A stretch of 64,000 nucleotides of DNA. Origin: Nectonema munidae. Lineage: Eukaryota; Nematomorpha; Nectonematoida; Nectonematidae. Where the stretch lies: contig JAUIRK010000343.1 of NCBI GenBank assembly GCA_030549495.1, forward strand, positions 186,001 through 250,000. The letters are read 5' to 3'. Below, piece by piece: positions 60,201 to 61,395 of this stretch. A program made the position numbers and the translations under genes. Below the pieces are notes generated by a model. The model was not told the origin of the DNA, did not search any database, and saw only the letters and a program-made list of their open reading frames with translations. Numbering within the stretch: position 1 is the first letter of the stretch; the number at the start of each line of letters is the position of its first letter.

Positions 60201-61151
60201 TCTGCGTCGCGTCCAGCTAAGCGATGCCGTAATTGGAACTTTCGGTGCCTACCTAACTCCTAGTCACGCTATCCTGATACTGGAAAAGTTTATTTGTCTA
60301 TAACTTACACCAAACTTGCTCTCTCATTCGTGCTTATTTTTTAGATGTAATAGTGTGTCCTTAATGCAACATTTGAAAGGTAGAAAGAGTTACAGTGAAA
60401 GCTATATCTGGGATATCCTCTACCATTTAATGAAGGCGTTGAATTTCCTTCACTCAATCAACATTTCTTACTTCGACCTTCACGTAAGTGCTCGCTTCTA
60501 ACTTGCTCTTTCACCAACTTGTCATCGCATTATTCCTTAATCTTATCTTAGCCGGATAACATCATCGTGGTTGAAGCTAATGACGATTCTTTTTCAAGCA
60601 ATGGCGCTTCTTTTATCTCTCGTTTAAAGCTCTCTTCCTTCACGTACAGTTATTCCTTTCTCTCGTCCATAGATAAATCCTCGATTTCACAATTTTTGCC
60701 TAAAAACCTGGTATTTCTTCCCTCTATCCTACACGCGAAGTTCTTCGCTCCCGAACTTATCATAAATTCCTTCTTCCATTACGACGACCCCTTCTTTCAT
60801 TCATCCTCTAATTGTAAAGTTGAAGTTTGGAGCATGGGAATATTTTTCTATATGTTCTTGACAGAAGCTAGTTCCTATCCATTCAACATTGACTCTTCAC
60901 TTGACAAAAATGCGGTAAATACTATAAAAAATATATATGGCTTTCATTCTTTAATACCATGTCTTCGAATCCAGCAGTCAAACTTATCTGTCTATCAATC
61001 TCGCCTTATTGATTTTCTGATTCTATTTCACAGTGCTAAGTTTGTTTTGCAAAAACTAGTGGGTACGGACGCGATAGAGCTGGAAATTAATAATTTTTCT
61101 CTTAGACTTCCACCACCAAGTGTGTACGGACGCGACAGAGCTGAAAATTAA
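99..61151 (+). CDS. trio: TRIO/Kalirin-family dual RhoGEF, 5'-partial, about 30 exons in window
   Basis: Family role: TRIO/Kalirin proteins activate Rac/RhoG through GEF1 and RhoA through GEF2 in axon guidance and cytoskeletal control at the membrane. Joining the exons listed separately gives one open frame of about 2739 residues with every phase matching. Order seen: spectrin repeats (about residues 1-970), DH1 (about 980-1165), PH1 (about 1170-1285), Ser/Asn linker, SH3-like (about 1360-1480), basic linker, DH2 (about 1720-1940), PH2 (about 1945-2070), Ser/Lys linker, Ig-position segment, FN3 and a kinase-like domain ending at 61151. Both DH domains carry the near-invariant LIKPVQRI block. 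This order is that of vertebrate TRIO/Kalirin. The N-terminus (Sec14 and first spectrin repeats) must lie upstream. Exons beyond those listed could hide in the large introns. The symbol is by homology; a single arthropod gene normally corresponds to both TRIO and Kalirin. Confidence 0.93.
222..3129. other. Intron with few recognisable features
   Basis: A 2.9-kb AT-rich intron between two spectrin exons. The only structured element I recognise is the hAT-like terminus at about 2404. The open frames here (for example 1553-1789) are low-complexity and resemble nothing I know. Confidence 0.6.
2404..2530 (+). mobile_element. hAT-like terminal fragment
   Basis: Starts TAGTGATGCACAGGATATC and is followed by repeated 'ATCCG/CGGAT' subterminal motifs (GGATATTCGGATAATCCGG). 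This is the design of hAT non-autonomous ends and is close to the TAGTGATGGGACGAT end of the complete element at 31681. No matching inverted end was found downstream, so this is a truncated or decayed copy. Confidence 0.4.
3130..3321 (+). CDS. trio: TRIO exon: spectrin-repeat segment
   Basis: 64 codons, phase 0 at both ends, between a tttttttag acceptor and a GTATGC donor. It encodes a helix with [14 protein letters not shown] followed by LESSWNEL and [12 protein letters not shown]. This matches the TRIO repeat pattern 'LI..GHYAs..I......L...W......ld.Rs..L..s..FH'. It follows directly on the segment encoded by the first exon. Confidence 0.88.
3383..3517 (+). CDS. trio: TRIO exon: spectrin-repeat segment
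   Basis: 45 codons, phase 0 at both ends, after a very short intron (3322-3382) with a ttctttttag acceptor. It encodes an amphipathic helix ending in [16 protein letters not shown] and finishes at a GTAAAG donor. It continues the repeat of the preceding exon. Confidence 0.8.
3920..5460 (+). mobile_element. hAT element with both ends and 8-bp target duplication
   Basis: The left end CAGTGGTTCTTAAACTGGGG and the right end ...AGAACCACTG form the inverted ends of the widespread hAT type 'CAGTGGTTCTxAAAC'. The flanking octamers are tgatagag (3912-3919) and tgattgag (5461-5468), 7 of 8 identical, as expected of a hAT target duplication. The 1541-bp interior is AT-rich and keeps no long open frame, so the copy is non-autonomous or decayed. 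A smaller insertion may lie inside it at about 4929-5231. Confidence 0.75.
4929..5231. mobile_element. Possible MITE nested in the hAT element
   Basis: A 10-bp direct repeat GATTAACTAA flanks this about 300-bp segment (4919-4928 and 5232-5241). Its right end reads AAGTTTGCCGATCCTG, the inverse of hAT ends of the type 'CAGGxTCGGCAAACTTT'. The left end is not a clean inverse match, so nesting is only a suggestion. Confidence 0.33.
5563..5680 (+). mobile_element. hAT-type terminal fragment
   Basis: Starts CAGGCGTCGGCAACCTTTTG and continues AATAAAGTGCCAAACG. This is the widely shared 'CAGGGGTCGGCAACCTTTT...GTGCCA' end of hAT non-autonomous elements. I found no convincing right end. The element may extend to about 6.26 kb, where CGTGCCACTGTGAATTGC occurs. 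Confidence 0.45.
5858..5967. mobile_element. Short TTAA-flanked MITE (piggyBac type), copy 1
   Basis: 110 bp between perfect TTAA sites (5854-5857 and 5968-5971). The ends read CCCGTTAACGA and, inverted, CCGGTTATCGA. Inside it carries CAGACGACAAAGC and CGCAGACGATT, words shared with the MITEs at 17391 and 30092. It is the most diverged of the three. Confidence 0.6.
6337..6540 (+). CDS. trio: TRIO exon: spectrin-repeat segment
   Basis: 68 codons, phase 0 at both ends, between a tcttcctag acceptor and a GTGAGT donor. It encodes [18 protein letters not shown] followed by [17 protein letters not shown]. This is the second-helix to third-helix portion of a spectrin repeat and continues in frame with the neighbouring exons. 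Confidence 0.85.
6680..7010. repeat. Unclassified dispersed repeat, copy 1
   Basis: Clearly homologous in the same orientation to 34525-34850. Shared anchors include AATATTGCATCG, a GAGTC(T/C)TCT(G/A)ATACA block, CCTTTCCAT, CAAATA(T/C)AGAATC, GGTATAAAACCT and AGTATA(A/G)CATAT. No coding sense or terminal repeats were recognised. It lies in the intron between spectrin exons. Confidence 0.65.
7210..7790 (-). mobile_element. ZBED5-like hAT transposase relic
   Basis: On the minus strand, 7240-7400 reads like the hAT C-terminal dimerisation region of ZBED5/SCAND3-like transposases (LIRFPTTYE...[19 protein letters not shown], against family 'FATTYLCE..FS.L...K.K.RNRL....lRLALS..EPRI.KL'). The part at 7590-7790 is nucleotide-homologous to 15375-15570, which encodes a more N-terminal part of the same protein. 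The two parts are adjacent here, so a large internal deletion is implied, together with scattered stops. Confidence 0.65.
8274..8396 (+). CDS. trio: TRIO exon: spectrin-repeat segment
   Basis: 41 codons, phase 0 at both ends. It encodes [20 protein letters not shown] followed by [17 protein letters not shown], the 'W......l.....iG.s....................F' pattern of a spectrin repeat start. Length and phase equal those of the exon at 99-221. Confidence 0.87.
8452..11085 (+). CDS. trio: TRIO large exon: spectrin repeats and most of DH1 (GEF1)
   Basis: An 878-codon exon running from an attag acceptor to a GTACTT donor, phase 0 at both ends. The first roughly 720 codons are coiled spectrin repeats; one starts [15 protein letters not shown], and conserved tryptophans recur. 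A Ser/Glu-rich linker follows (about 10370-10590). From about 10618 comes DH1: [20 protein letters not shown] (CR1), [20 protein letters not shown], then [20 protein letters not shown] (CR3). The exon stops at [14 protein letters not shown] and DH1 is completed in the exon at 12349. In the family this DH catalyses GDP release from Rac1/RhoG. It is by far the longest exon of the gene. Confidence 0.95.
11086..12348. other. Intron inside DH1
   Basis: 1.26 kb of AT-rich intron. Its only clear structure is a 63-bp tandem duplication at 11981-12106 (see repeat entry). No open frame resembles a protein. Confidence 0.6.
11981..12106. repeat. 63-bp tandem duplication, two copies
   Basis: GGAAAATAGTAAATTA..GAAATTTGTGAAAAAAAGTTTAT starts at 11981 and again, slightly changed, at 12044, a period of 63 bp. 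Intronic. Confidence 0.75.
12349..12615 (+). CDS. trio: TRIO exon: end of DH1 and start of PH1
   Basis: 89 codons, phase 0 at both ends. It opens with [20 protein letters not shown], the family's DH1 end ([18 protein letters not shown]). PH1 follows: [20 protein letters not shown], then [16 protein letters not shown] and KYQYKNKIM. This closely follows TRIO 'GELILQESFQVWDPKTLIRKGRERHLFLFEMSLVFSKEV'. Confidence 0.93.
12671..12854 (+). CDS. trio: TRIO exon: PH1 C-terminal half
   Basis: 184 nt, phase 0 in and phase 1 out. It encodes [20 protein letters not shown], then [20 protein letters not shown], including the conserved PH C-terminal helix tryptophan. It follows the preceding exon after a short intron of 55 bp. 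Confidence 0.93.
12910..13118 (+). CDS. trio: TRIO exon: Ser/Asn-rich linker after GEF1
   Basis: 209 nt, phase 1 in and phase 0 out. It encodes a low-complexity Ser/Asn/Asp-rich linker ([20 protein letters not shown]) and ends in a charged NANEEK. Linkers of this kind separate PH1 from SH3 in the family. Support comes from phase agreement and splice borders rather than sequence conservation. Confidence 0.78.
13180..13377 (+). CDS. trio: TRIO exon: SH3-like domain, first part
   Basis: 66 codons, phase 0 at both ends. It contains [20 protein letters not shown], which fits the SH3 'A......ELS...GD.v.Vl' core, then a chain ending AFFVQLVYR at a GTAATT donor. The domain is finished by the exon at 16685 ([13 protein letters not shown], like 'GWVPGSIL'). 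Confidence 0.83.
13468..13524 (+). CDS. trio: Candidate 19-codon TRIO microexon
   Basis: 57 nt between a gaatcag acceptor and a GTATGC donor, phase 0 at both ends, so it keeps the frame between 13377 and 16685. It encodes [19 protein letters not shown], which would extend the SH3 loop. It may be an alternative exon or a chance match; the only evidence is splice signals and phase. Confidence 0.5.
13525..14199. other. Intron, AT-rich, nothing recognised
   Basis: Low-complexity A/T sequence between the candidate microexon and the hAT relic. No repeat ends or coding sense seen. Confidence 0.55.
14200..15915 (-). mobile_element. ZBED5-like hAT element relic, minus strand
   Basis: The plus-strand right edge reads AGTTTAAAAGCCACTG (ending at 15915); inverted it is CAGTGGCTTTTAAACTGG, a standard hAT end. 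The 15575-15231 minus frame encodes [19 protein letters not shown] followed by [17 protein letters not shown]. This matches ZBED5/SCAND3 transposase 'LSn.TV.RRI.elseDi...l......s..FalqlDEStDva'. Downstream minus frames at 15105 and 14518 look like further pieces of the same protein. The left end and target duplication were not found. The frames are broken several times. It sits in the intron within the SH3 domain. Confidence 0.75.
15916..16684. other. Intron, little recognised
   Basis: 770 bp before the second SH3 exon. A C-run at about 16085-16102 followed by GATGTGCGTCCCTG may be a decayed transposon end. Nothing else was identified. Confidence 0.5.
16685..16841 (+). CDS. trio: TRIO exon: SH3-like domain, second part
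   Basis: 157 nt, phase 0 in and phase 1 out. It starts with a charged [14 protein letters not shown] and continues [28 protein letters not shown] is the SH3 'G.iP..yv' strand. The donor is GTAAAT. The phase-1 end matches the acceptor at 48891, 32 kb away. Confidence 0.8.
16842..20212. other. Start of the 32-kb intron
   Basis: AT-rich sequence. Apart from the MITE at 17391-17499 I found no gene or element. The 18495-18803 minus frame is A/T-driven and resembles no family. Confidence 0.5.
17391..17499. mobile_element. Short TTAA-flanked MITE, copy 2
   Basis: 109 bp between perfect TTAA sites (17387-17390 and 17500-17503), with ends CCCATTTA...TAAATGGG. It is nearly identical, in inverse orientation, to 30092-30221. 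It contains CAAAGCAGACGATTTATATT and a small hairpin-like word TCCAAAATAGGA. The size and TTAA preference indicate a non-autonomous piggyBac-type element. Confidence 0.8.
20213..20640 (+). mobile_element. Tigger (pogo) element fragment
   Basis: Begins CAGTCAAACCTCGTTTATCC, the classical pogo/Tigger inverted end, followed by CGCTATCCG. Further in, at about 20500, the plus strand reads [16 protein letters not shown], like the acidic linker after the DDD transposase domain in Tigger proteins. The transposase core is absent and no right end was found. Confidence 0.65.
20641..22320. other. Intron with low-complexity tracts
   Basis: A/T homopolymer-rich stretch (21090-21170), C-rich patches at about 21215-21235 and 21820-21900, and no coding sense. 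The homopolymer tract is a likely place for assembly error. Confidence 0.45.
22320..22470 (-). repeat. tRNA-derived SINE-like unit
   Basis: On the minus strand the segment reads GGGGGCGTGAGTACGGTTGG, then TTAGATGCTGGATTCGATAA, then GGGTTCGATCCCCC. The last is an exact RNA polymerase III B box, with an A-box-like sequence upstream at suitable spacing. A non-tRNA tail follows, so this is a SINE head rather than a tRNA gene. Confidence 0.6.
22471..25200. other. Intron, microsatellite and AT-rich sequence
   Basis: Contains a (TA)n(TG)n microsatellite at about 22828-22850 and otherwise unremarkable AT-rich sequence. A segment at about 24531-24590 (TGGTATCGAGACCC) resembles a decayed SINE B box. 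Confidence 0.45.
25250..25625. repeat. About 181-bp tandem duplication, two copies
   Basis: The block ending CCACTTTCATTACGCAAGTC...GATTACTTA occurs at 25394 and again at 25575, a period of 181 bp. Both copies also share GATTCG, AAGCACA.CATTTATCTC and TTTTTGACATGAATAAGAGTG. Intronic, function unknown. Confidence 0.75.
26233..26480. repeat. C-tract/G-tract inverted repeat
   Basis: GGTCCGGACAACCCCCCCC at about 26238 is mirrored by GGGGGGGTTGTCCTACACC at about 26463, an imperfect inverted pair about 230 bp apart. It could be the two ends of a small MITE. The homopolymer C run makes the exact sequence uncertain. Confidence 0.35.
27663..28063. mobile_element. 401-bp MITE with 16-bp perfect inverted ends
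   Basis: The left end GTCAAAACGCCCGAAA (27663-27678) is the exact inverse of TTTCGGGCGTTTTGAC (28048-28063). The interior has no coding sense and is homologous over about 300 bp to 29010-29446. No target duplication was evident, so the superfamily is unassigned. Confidence 0.75.
28973..29446. mobile_element. Second copy of the GTCAAAACGCCCG MITE
   Basis: Starts GTCAAAACACCCAAAAACC, followed by imperfect repeats of the end motif (AAAACCAAAATTCCGGAACC, then CAAAACGCCCG). It then follows the interior of 27663-28063 through AATATTTTTTGTAGATTCAA and TTTCAGACGTTC. Its right end is decayed and a unique stretch lies near 29320-29395. Confidence 0.7.
29492..29758. mobile_element. Possible small MITE with AGTGGCGT ends
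   Basis: CAGTGGCGTAGCTTGAGGGG on the left and ...GGGAACGCCACT on the right form short inverted ends around 267 bp. The left end is of the widespread 'CAGTGGCGTAGC' type. No target duplication was recognised. Confidence 0.45.
30092..30221. mobile_element. Short TTAA-flanked MITE, copy 3
   Basis: 130 bp between TTAA sites (30088-30091 and 30222-30225), with ends CCCATTTA...TAAATGGG. It is the inverse of 17391-17499 plus a 21-bp segment that duplicates the GCAGACGAT word. Its right-hand TTAA is also the left-hand TTAA of the piggyBac element starting at 30226, so the two elements share one target site. Confidence 0.85.
30226..33428 (-). mobile_element. piggyBac element, decayed, split by a hAT insertion
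   Basis: Ends CACAAGAAAGAC and GTCTTTCTAGTG are inverse in 11 of 12 positions, flanked by TTAA on the left and TTGA (decayed) on the right. GACCACTT occurs as a subterminal inverted word. The minus strand encodes an acidic N-terminus from 33212 ([13 protein letters not shown]), then [32 protein letters not shown] (31425 frame), an aspartate-region remnant, and near the end [20 protein letters not shown] (30662-30429) with a Cys motif. These follow the PiggyBac DDE_Tnp_1_7 order. There is a frame change near 31400 and there are several stops. Without the nested hAT the element is about 1.88 kb. Confidence 0.85.
31681..32993 (-). mobile_element. hAT element nested in piggyBac, 8-bp duplication
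   Basis: Inverted ends TAGTGATGGGACGAT (31681-31695 and inverse at 32979-32993) with ACGATTCCGATT-type subterminal words. A perfect 8-bp target duplication, atctctac, lies at 31673-31680 and 32994-33001. On the minus strand at about 32160-32020 it encodes [20 protein letters not shown] and then [13 protein letters not shown], the hAT C-terminal dimerisation domain, interrupted by one stop. At 1313 bp it is internally deleted and non-autonomous. It lies inside the N-terminal coding part of the piggyBac element. Confidence 0.9.
33429..34524. other. Intron, nothing recognised
   Basis: AT-rich sequence without repeat ends or coding sense that I could identify. Confidence 0.5.
34525..34850. repeat. 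Unclassified dispersed repeat, copy 2
   Basis: Homologous to 6680-7010 in the same orientation; see that entry for shared anchors. The 34452-34685 plus and 34681-34457 minus frames overlap it on opposite strands. Neither is convincing as a protein. Confidence 0.65.
34851..36656. other. Intron, nothing recognised
   Basis: AT-rich; a G-run at about 35139-35150 may mark a decayed transposon end. No gene seen. Confidence 0.45.
36661..38842 (-). mobile_element. piggyBac element, both ends intact, transposase inactivated
   Basis: 2182 bp between perfect TTAA sites (36657-36660 and 38843-38846). Inverted ends CCCTCAA, and a 17-bp subterminal word GTGTACATTTTGTACAC at 36704-36720 and 38630-38646. 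The minus strand carries an acidic N-terminus from 38392, then [57 protein letters not shown] (first catalytic Asp), [12 protein letters not shown] (third Asp) and a C-terminal Cys-rich CRCVVCKK-like domain to 36804. The second Asp site reads ITYQYFTS instead of TDNYFTS, so it is lost. About 70 residues between LLGTI and ILDYNKY are missing. There is one frame change near 37870 and one stop near 37018. Confidence 0.92.
39300..39783 (+). promoter_or_regulatory. Candidate internal promoter and 5' UTR of a short TRIO isoform
   Basis: TATAAATA at 39510-39517 is followed about 25-35 bp later by TCATTCTCAATT, a plausible arthropod initiator, then a CA/CT-rich leader of about 240 bp with (CT)n at about 39675-39695. 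It ends directly at CCAAAAATG (39784), a good arthropod start context. Position and sequence suggest a TATA promoter inside the large intron. Reading it as a promoter is inference. Confidence 0.5.
39784..39952 (+). CDS. trio: Candidate alternative first exon of TRIO (GEF2-kinase isoform)
   Basis: ATG start, 56 codons plus one base, donor AAAAAG|GTTCTT (39953). A second, stronger-looking donor G|GTAAGAGT at 39836 gives the same phase 1. The encoded peptide is basic and Ser-rich ([20 protein letters not shown]), more protein-like than nearby frames. Phase 1 matches the acceptor at 48891, so splicing would yield a protein of about 1301 residues with DH2-PH2, FN3 and the kinase-like domain. Vertebrate Kalirin uses internal promoters for comparable GEF2-only or Duet forms. 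Not proven without transcripts. Confidence 0.55.
39953..40613. other. Intron, nothing recognised
   Basis: AT-rich sequence downstream of the alternative first exon. Confidence 0.45.
40614..40760 (+). repeat. tRNA-derived SINE-like unit or tRNA pseudogene
   Basis: An exact A box TGGCCTAGTGG (40621-40631) and an exact B box GGTTCGATTCC (40664-40674) are spaced as in a tRNA. The acceptor and anticodon arms do not pair, so it is not a functional tRNA. GGCAGATGG (40615-40623) and CCATCTGCC (40693-40701) form a perfect 9-bp stem around the unit. A non-tRNA tail (CTTAGGAAGAATATTCCTTC) follows, as in SINEs. Confidence 0.6.
40880..42143 (-). mobile_element. FLYWCH-MULE (Mutator-like) transposase relic
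   Basis: Minus strand. From 42143 there is a FLYWCH-type finger ([20 protein letters not shown]), then [20 protein letters not shown] (first Asp of the MULE domain), [40 protein letters not shown] (second Asp), [17 protein letters not shown], and past a stop [11 protein letters not shown] and AFHPNIWKF, the canonical MULE C-terminal motifs. The CHFH motif is changed (GCSFCTMCN). The frame shifts at least three times, one at a lysine-rich A-run near 41525. Inverted ends were not identified. Confidence 0.85.
42144..43026. other. Intron, nothing recognised
   Basis: AT-rich sequence between the MULE relic and the next piggyBac-like element. Confidence 0.45.
43031..44869 (+). mobile_element. piggyBac-like element with extreme cytosine loss
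   Basis: 1839 bp between perfect TTAA sites (43027-43030 and 44870-44873). The ends CCCTTATTACCCCTT and, inverted, CCCTTTTACCCCTT match apart from one base. A subterminal direct repeat CCCCTTxGGGTCCATTTTG lies at 43040 and 43199. Near 44510-44640 the plus strand reads [11 protein letters not shown]...[10 protein letters not shown], like the piggyBac C-terminal Cys-rich domain with stops. The plus strand is nearly devoid of C: in 43681-43860 I count 2 C against 29 G. The transposase body is not legible. Confidence 0.7.
44951..45126. mobile_element. TTAA-flanked MITE-like segment
   Basis: 176 bp between TTAA sites (44947-44950 and 45127-45130), with ends CCCATTTTACGCTA and, inverted, CACATTCTAGCGCG (partial match). 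It lies 77 bp beyond the preceding piggyBac-like element. Confidence 0.5.
45131..46733. other. Intron with TTAA-associated palindromes
   Basis: Contains GTCAATTTGAC at about 45454 and TTAAGGGTCATATTGACCC at 46062, both resembling ends of piggyBac-type elements but without partners. Frames at 45458-45721 and 46417-46677 ([18 protein letters not shown]) look somewhat protein-like, but I do not recognise them. Confidence 0.4.
46735..47330 (+). mobile_element. Tigger (pogo) transposase C-terminal relic
   Basis: Starts with a Tigger-end-like CAGTGAAATCTCAAAGTCGG. In a frame beginning at about 46980, [20 protein letters not shown], then [39 protein letters not shown]. This is the 'NCF.HAGF ... D-E-IPL..L ... 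F..YV.ID......E.LT' region that follows the DDD domain in Tigger proteins. A further Thr/Ser/Asp part continues to about 47330. The helix-turn-helix and catalytic core are missing or unreadable. Confidence 0.7.
47331..48890. other. End of the 32-kb intron, nothing recognised
   Basis: AT-rich. A short CAT/ATC microsatellite lies at about 48200. The acceptor for the 48891 exon (cttgttttag) closes the intron. Confidence 0.5.
48891..49026 (+). CDS. trio: TRIO exon: Ser-rich linker before GEF2
   Basis: 136 nt, phase 1 in and phase 2 out (donor GTTTGC). It encodes [20 protein letters not shown] and a basic end QRKKNNF. Its entry phase fits both the upstream exon ending at 16841 and the alternative first exon ending at 39952. 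Confidence 0.75.
49086..49602 (+). CDS. trio: TRIO exons (three): [10 protein letters not shown] linker before GEF2
   Basis: Exons 49086-49209, 49270-49332 and 49396-49602, all with GT-AG borders and compatible phases. The first begins [15 protein letters not shown], equivalent to the TRIO/Kalirin KWLTSPVRRLSSG motif and a strong family marker at this position. The second encodes [15 protein letters not shown]. The third is an acidic Ser/Asn linker whose donor (GTAATG at 49603) is required by the phase of the next exon. Confidence 0.82.
49945..50372 (+). CDS. trio: TRIO exon: start of DH2 (GEF2)
   Basis: 428 nt, phase 0 in and phase 2 out. After an acidic linker it encodes [20 protein letters not shown] (DH conserved region 1), then [18 protein letters not shown] and [17 protein letters not shown]. 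This follows TRIO GEF2 'RRRFVLAELVETERDYVRDLG...' and the family IxGNI.qIy.wH pattern. In the family this domain acts on RhoA. Confidence 0.94.
50427..50736 (+). CDS. trio: TRIO exons (two): middle of DH2
   Basis: Exons 50427-50496 and 50647-50736. They encode [20 protein letters not shown] and then [20 protein letters not shown] followed by [10 protein letters not shown]. This is nearly the family sequence '[31 protein letters not shown]'. Confidence 0.95.
50820..51041 (+). CDS. trio: TRIO exon: C-terminal half of DH2
   Basis: 74 codons, phase 0 at both ends. It encodes [20 protein letters not shown] and [14 protein letters not shown], then [17 protein letters not shown]. The [21 protein letters not shown] stretch is essentially identical to vertebrate TRIO GEF2. 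Confidence 0.96.
51042..52961. other. Intron between DH2 and PH2, nothing recognised
   Basis: 1.9 kb of AT-rich sequence without identifiable elements. Confidence 0.5.
52962..53431 (+). CDS. trio: TRIO exons (two): PH2 of GEF2
   Basis: Exons 52962-53156 and 53210-53431, phase 0 throughout. They encode [35 protein letters not shown], then [37 protein letters not shown] and [13 protein letters not shown]. This is the TRIO PH2 pattern 'GKLLLQDTF...[16 protein letters not shown]...TW...I..IL..Q..FL.ALqSPIEYQR'. Confidence 0.95.
53432..54263. other. Intron after PH2, little recognised
   Basis: Contains TTAACCCATTTGTATTAATC at about 53661, which resembles the TTAACCCATTTA end of the small MITEs. 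No partner end was found. Confidence 0.4.
54264..54650 (+). CDS. trio: TRIO exons (two): Ser/Lys-rich linker
   Basis: Exons 54264-54433 (phase 0 to 2) and 54539-54650 (phase 2 to 0). They encode [18 protein letters not shown], an NDEDGSN stretch, then [16 protein letters not shown]. The composition matches the basic, Ser-rich linker between PH2 and the Ig domain in TRIO. Identification rests on splice signals, phase and position. Confidence 0.72.
54651..58039. other. Intron, nothing recognised
   Basis: 3.4 kb of AT-rich sequence. At 57244 TTCCTGCGAACACCTTTATT resembles a decayed Tigger end, but there is no supporting coding sense. Confidence 0.45.
58040..58373 (+). CDS. trio: TRIO exon: segment at the Ig-domain position
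   Basis: 334 nt, phase 0 in and phase 1 out. It encodes [20 protein letters not shown] and, near the end, [20 protein letters not shown]. The last part fits the Ig F-strand pattern 'G.Y.C' ([10 protein letters not shown]). The N-terminal Cys-Trp pair of a normal Ig I-set domain is not clear, so this is a strongly diverged Ig domain. Confidence 0.7.
58434..58905 (+). CDS. trio: TRIO exons (two): FN3 domain
   Basis: Exons 58434-58565 (phase 1 to 1) and 58617-58905 (phase 1 to 2). They encode [20 protein letters not shown] (B-strand tryptophan) and [20 protein letters not shown] followed by EPSELF. This corresponds to FN3 'Y.FRV.A.N..G.S..SEPS'. The C-terminal [10 protein letters not shown] leads into the kinase-like domain, as in TRIO. 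An alternative acceptor at 58402 is out of frame. Confidence 0.85.
58906..60083. other. Intron between FN3 and kinase-like domain
   Basis: Contains a possible MITE (59206-59557); the remainder is AT-rich with nothing recognised. Confidence 0.5.
59206..59557. mobile_element. Possible piggyBac-type MITE
   Basis: Near-palindromic GGGACAAATATGTCCC (59206-59221) on the left and ACATATATGTCCCGCCGGCG TTAAAGGG on the right. The right end, inverted, reads CCCTTTAACGCCGGCGGGAC, a common TTAA-type MITE end. The flanking target site appears decayed (TTAG). Confidence 0.4.
60084..60287 (+). CDS. trio: TRIO exon: kinase-like N-lobe
   Basis: 204 nt, phase 2 in and phase 2 out. The donor is AA|GTTTAT, required by the next exon's phase. 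It encodes [23 protein letters not shown] (AxK lysine kept), a helix [12 protein letters not shown] and [14 protein letters not shown]. Compared with TRIO/Kalirin 'iGRGRFSVVKKC...AVKFV', the glycine-rich loop is eroded (no GRG). Confidence 0.83.
60345..60483 (+). CDS. trio: TRIO exon: kinase-like middle with altered catalytic loop
   Basis: 139 nt, phase 2 in and phase 0 out. It encodes [20 protein letters not shown], then [19 protein letters not shown], continued by PDNIIV in the next exon. The loop reads YFDLHPDN where TRIO has HLDLKPEN. The Asp is kept, but the His and the catalytic-loop Lys are replaced. Confidence 0.85.
60552..61151 (+). CDS. trio: TRIO last exon: kinase-like C-lobe
   Basis: 200 codons including the stop, phase 0 in. 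It starts [11 protein letters not shown]. The magnesium-binding DFG position reads [11 protein letters not shown], so the motif is absent (Kalirin itself has DLE). [11 protein letters not shown] is the APE motif, and [14 protein letters not shown] the F-helix 'D.WS.Gv..Y..L'. The exon ends in a tandemly repeated DNA unit (see 61060) that supplies the stop, so the true C-terminus could vary. Losing the glycine loop and DFG suggests a pseudokinase. AATAAA at 61390 is a possible poly(A) signal. Confidence 0.83.
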   Translation, partial: PDNIIVVEANDDSFSSNGASFISRLKLSSFTYSYSFLSSIDKSSISQFLPKNLVFLPSILHAKFFAPELIINSFFHYDDPFFHSSSNCKVEVWSMGIFFYMFLTEASSYPFNIDSSLDKNAVNTIKNIYGFHSLIPCLRIQQSNLSVYQSRLIDFLILFHSAKFVLQKLVGTDAIELEINNFSLRLPPPSVYGRDRAEN

Positions 61152-61241
61152 TAATTTTTCTCTTAGACTTCCACCACCAAGTGTGTACGGACGCGACAGA
61201 GCTGGAAATTAATAATTTTTTTTCTTAGACTTCCACCACCA
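61060..61241. repeat. 61-bp tandem repeat, three copies, at the end of the TRIO frame
   Basis: TGGGTACGGACGCGATAGAG..., TGTGTACGGACGCGACAGAG... and a third copy start at 61060, 61121 and 61182, a period of 61 bp. Since 61 is not a multiple of 3, each copy is read in a new frame; the stop at 61149-61151 falls in copy 2. Each unit contains a TTTTTCTCTTAG pyrimidine tract and AG that could act as a splice acceptor. The copies are almost identical, hence recent. Confidence 0.85.
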
Positions 61242-61389
61242 TTTTTATAAGATTTCATTTTTTTACTTTTAGTGCAAAAGTTGTTTTCTTTATCATAAAA
61301 GTATATCGGATCGTTATCCTCATGGTCTAGCTCATTCTGTAAAAATACCTCATACGCAATTTTTTTCAGAAACAATACCTCATCCATGC

Positions 61390-61395
61390 AATAAA
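61390..61395 (+). terminator. Candidate poly(A) signal of TRIO
   Basis: AATAAA about 240 bp after the stop codon. It is the first canonical signal I see downstream. AT-rich DNA makes chance hits common. Confidence 0.35.

Noticed and set aside
61163-61387. Minus-strand 74-codon frame starting MDEVLFLKKIAYEVF
   Set aside because: It looks somewhat protein-like, but its 3' part is the antisense of the 61-bp tandem repeat, no domain was recognised and no further exon could be linked.
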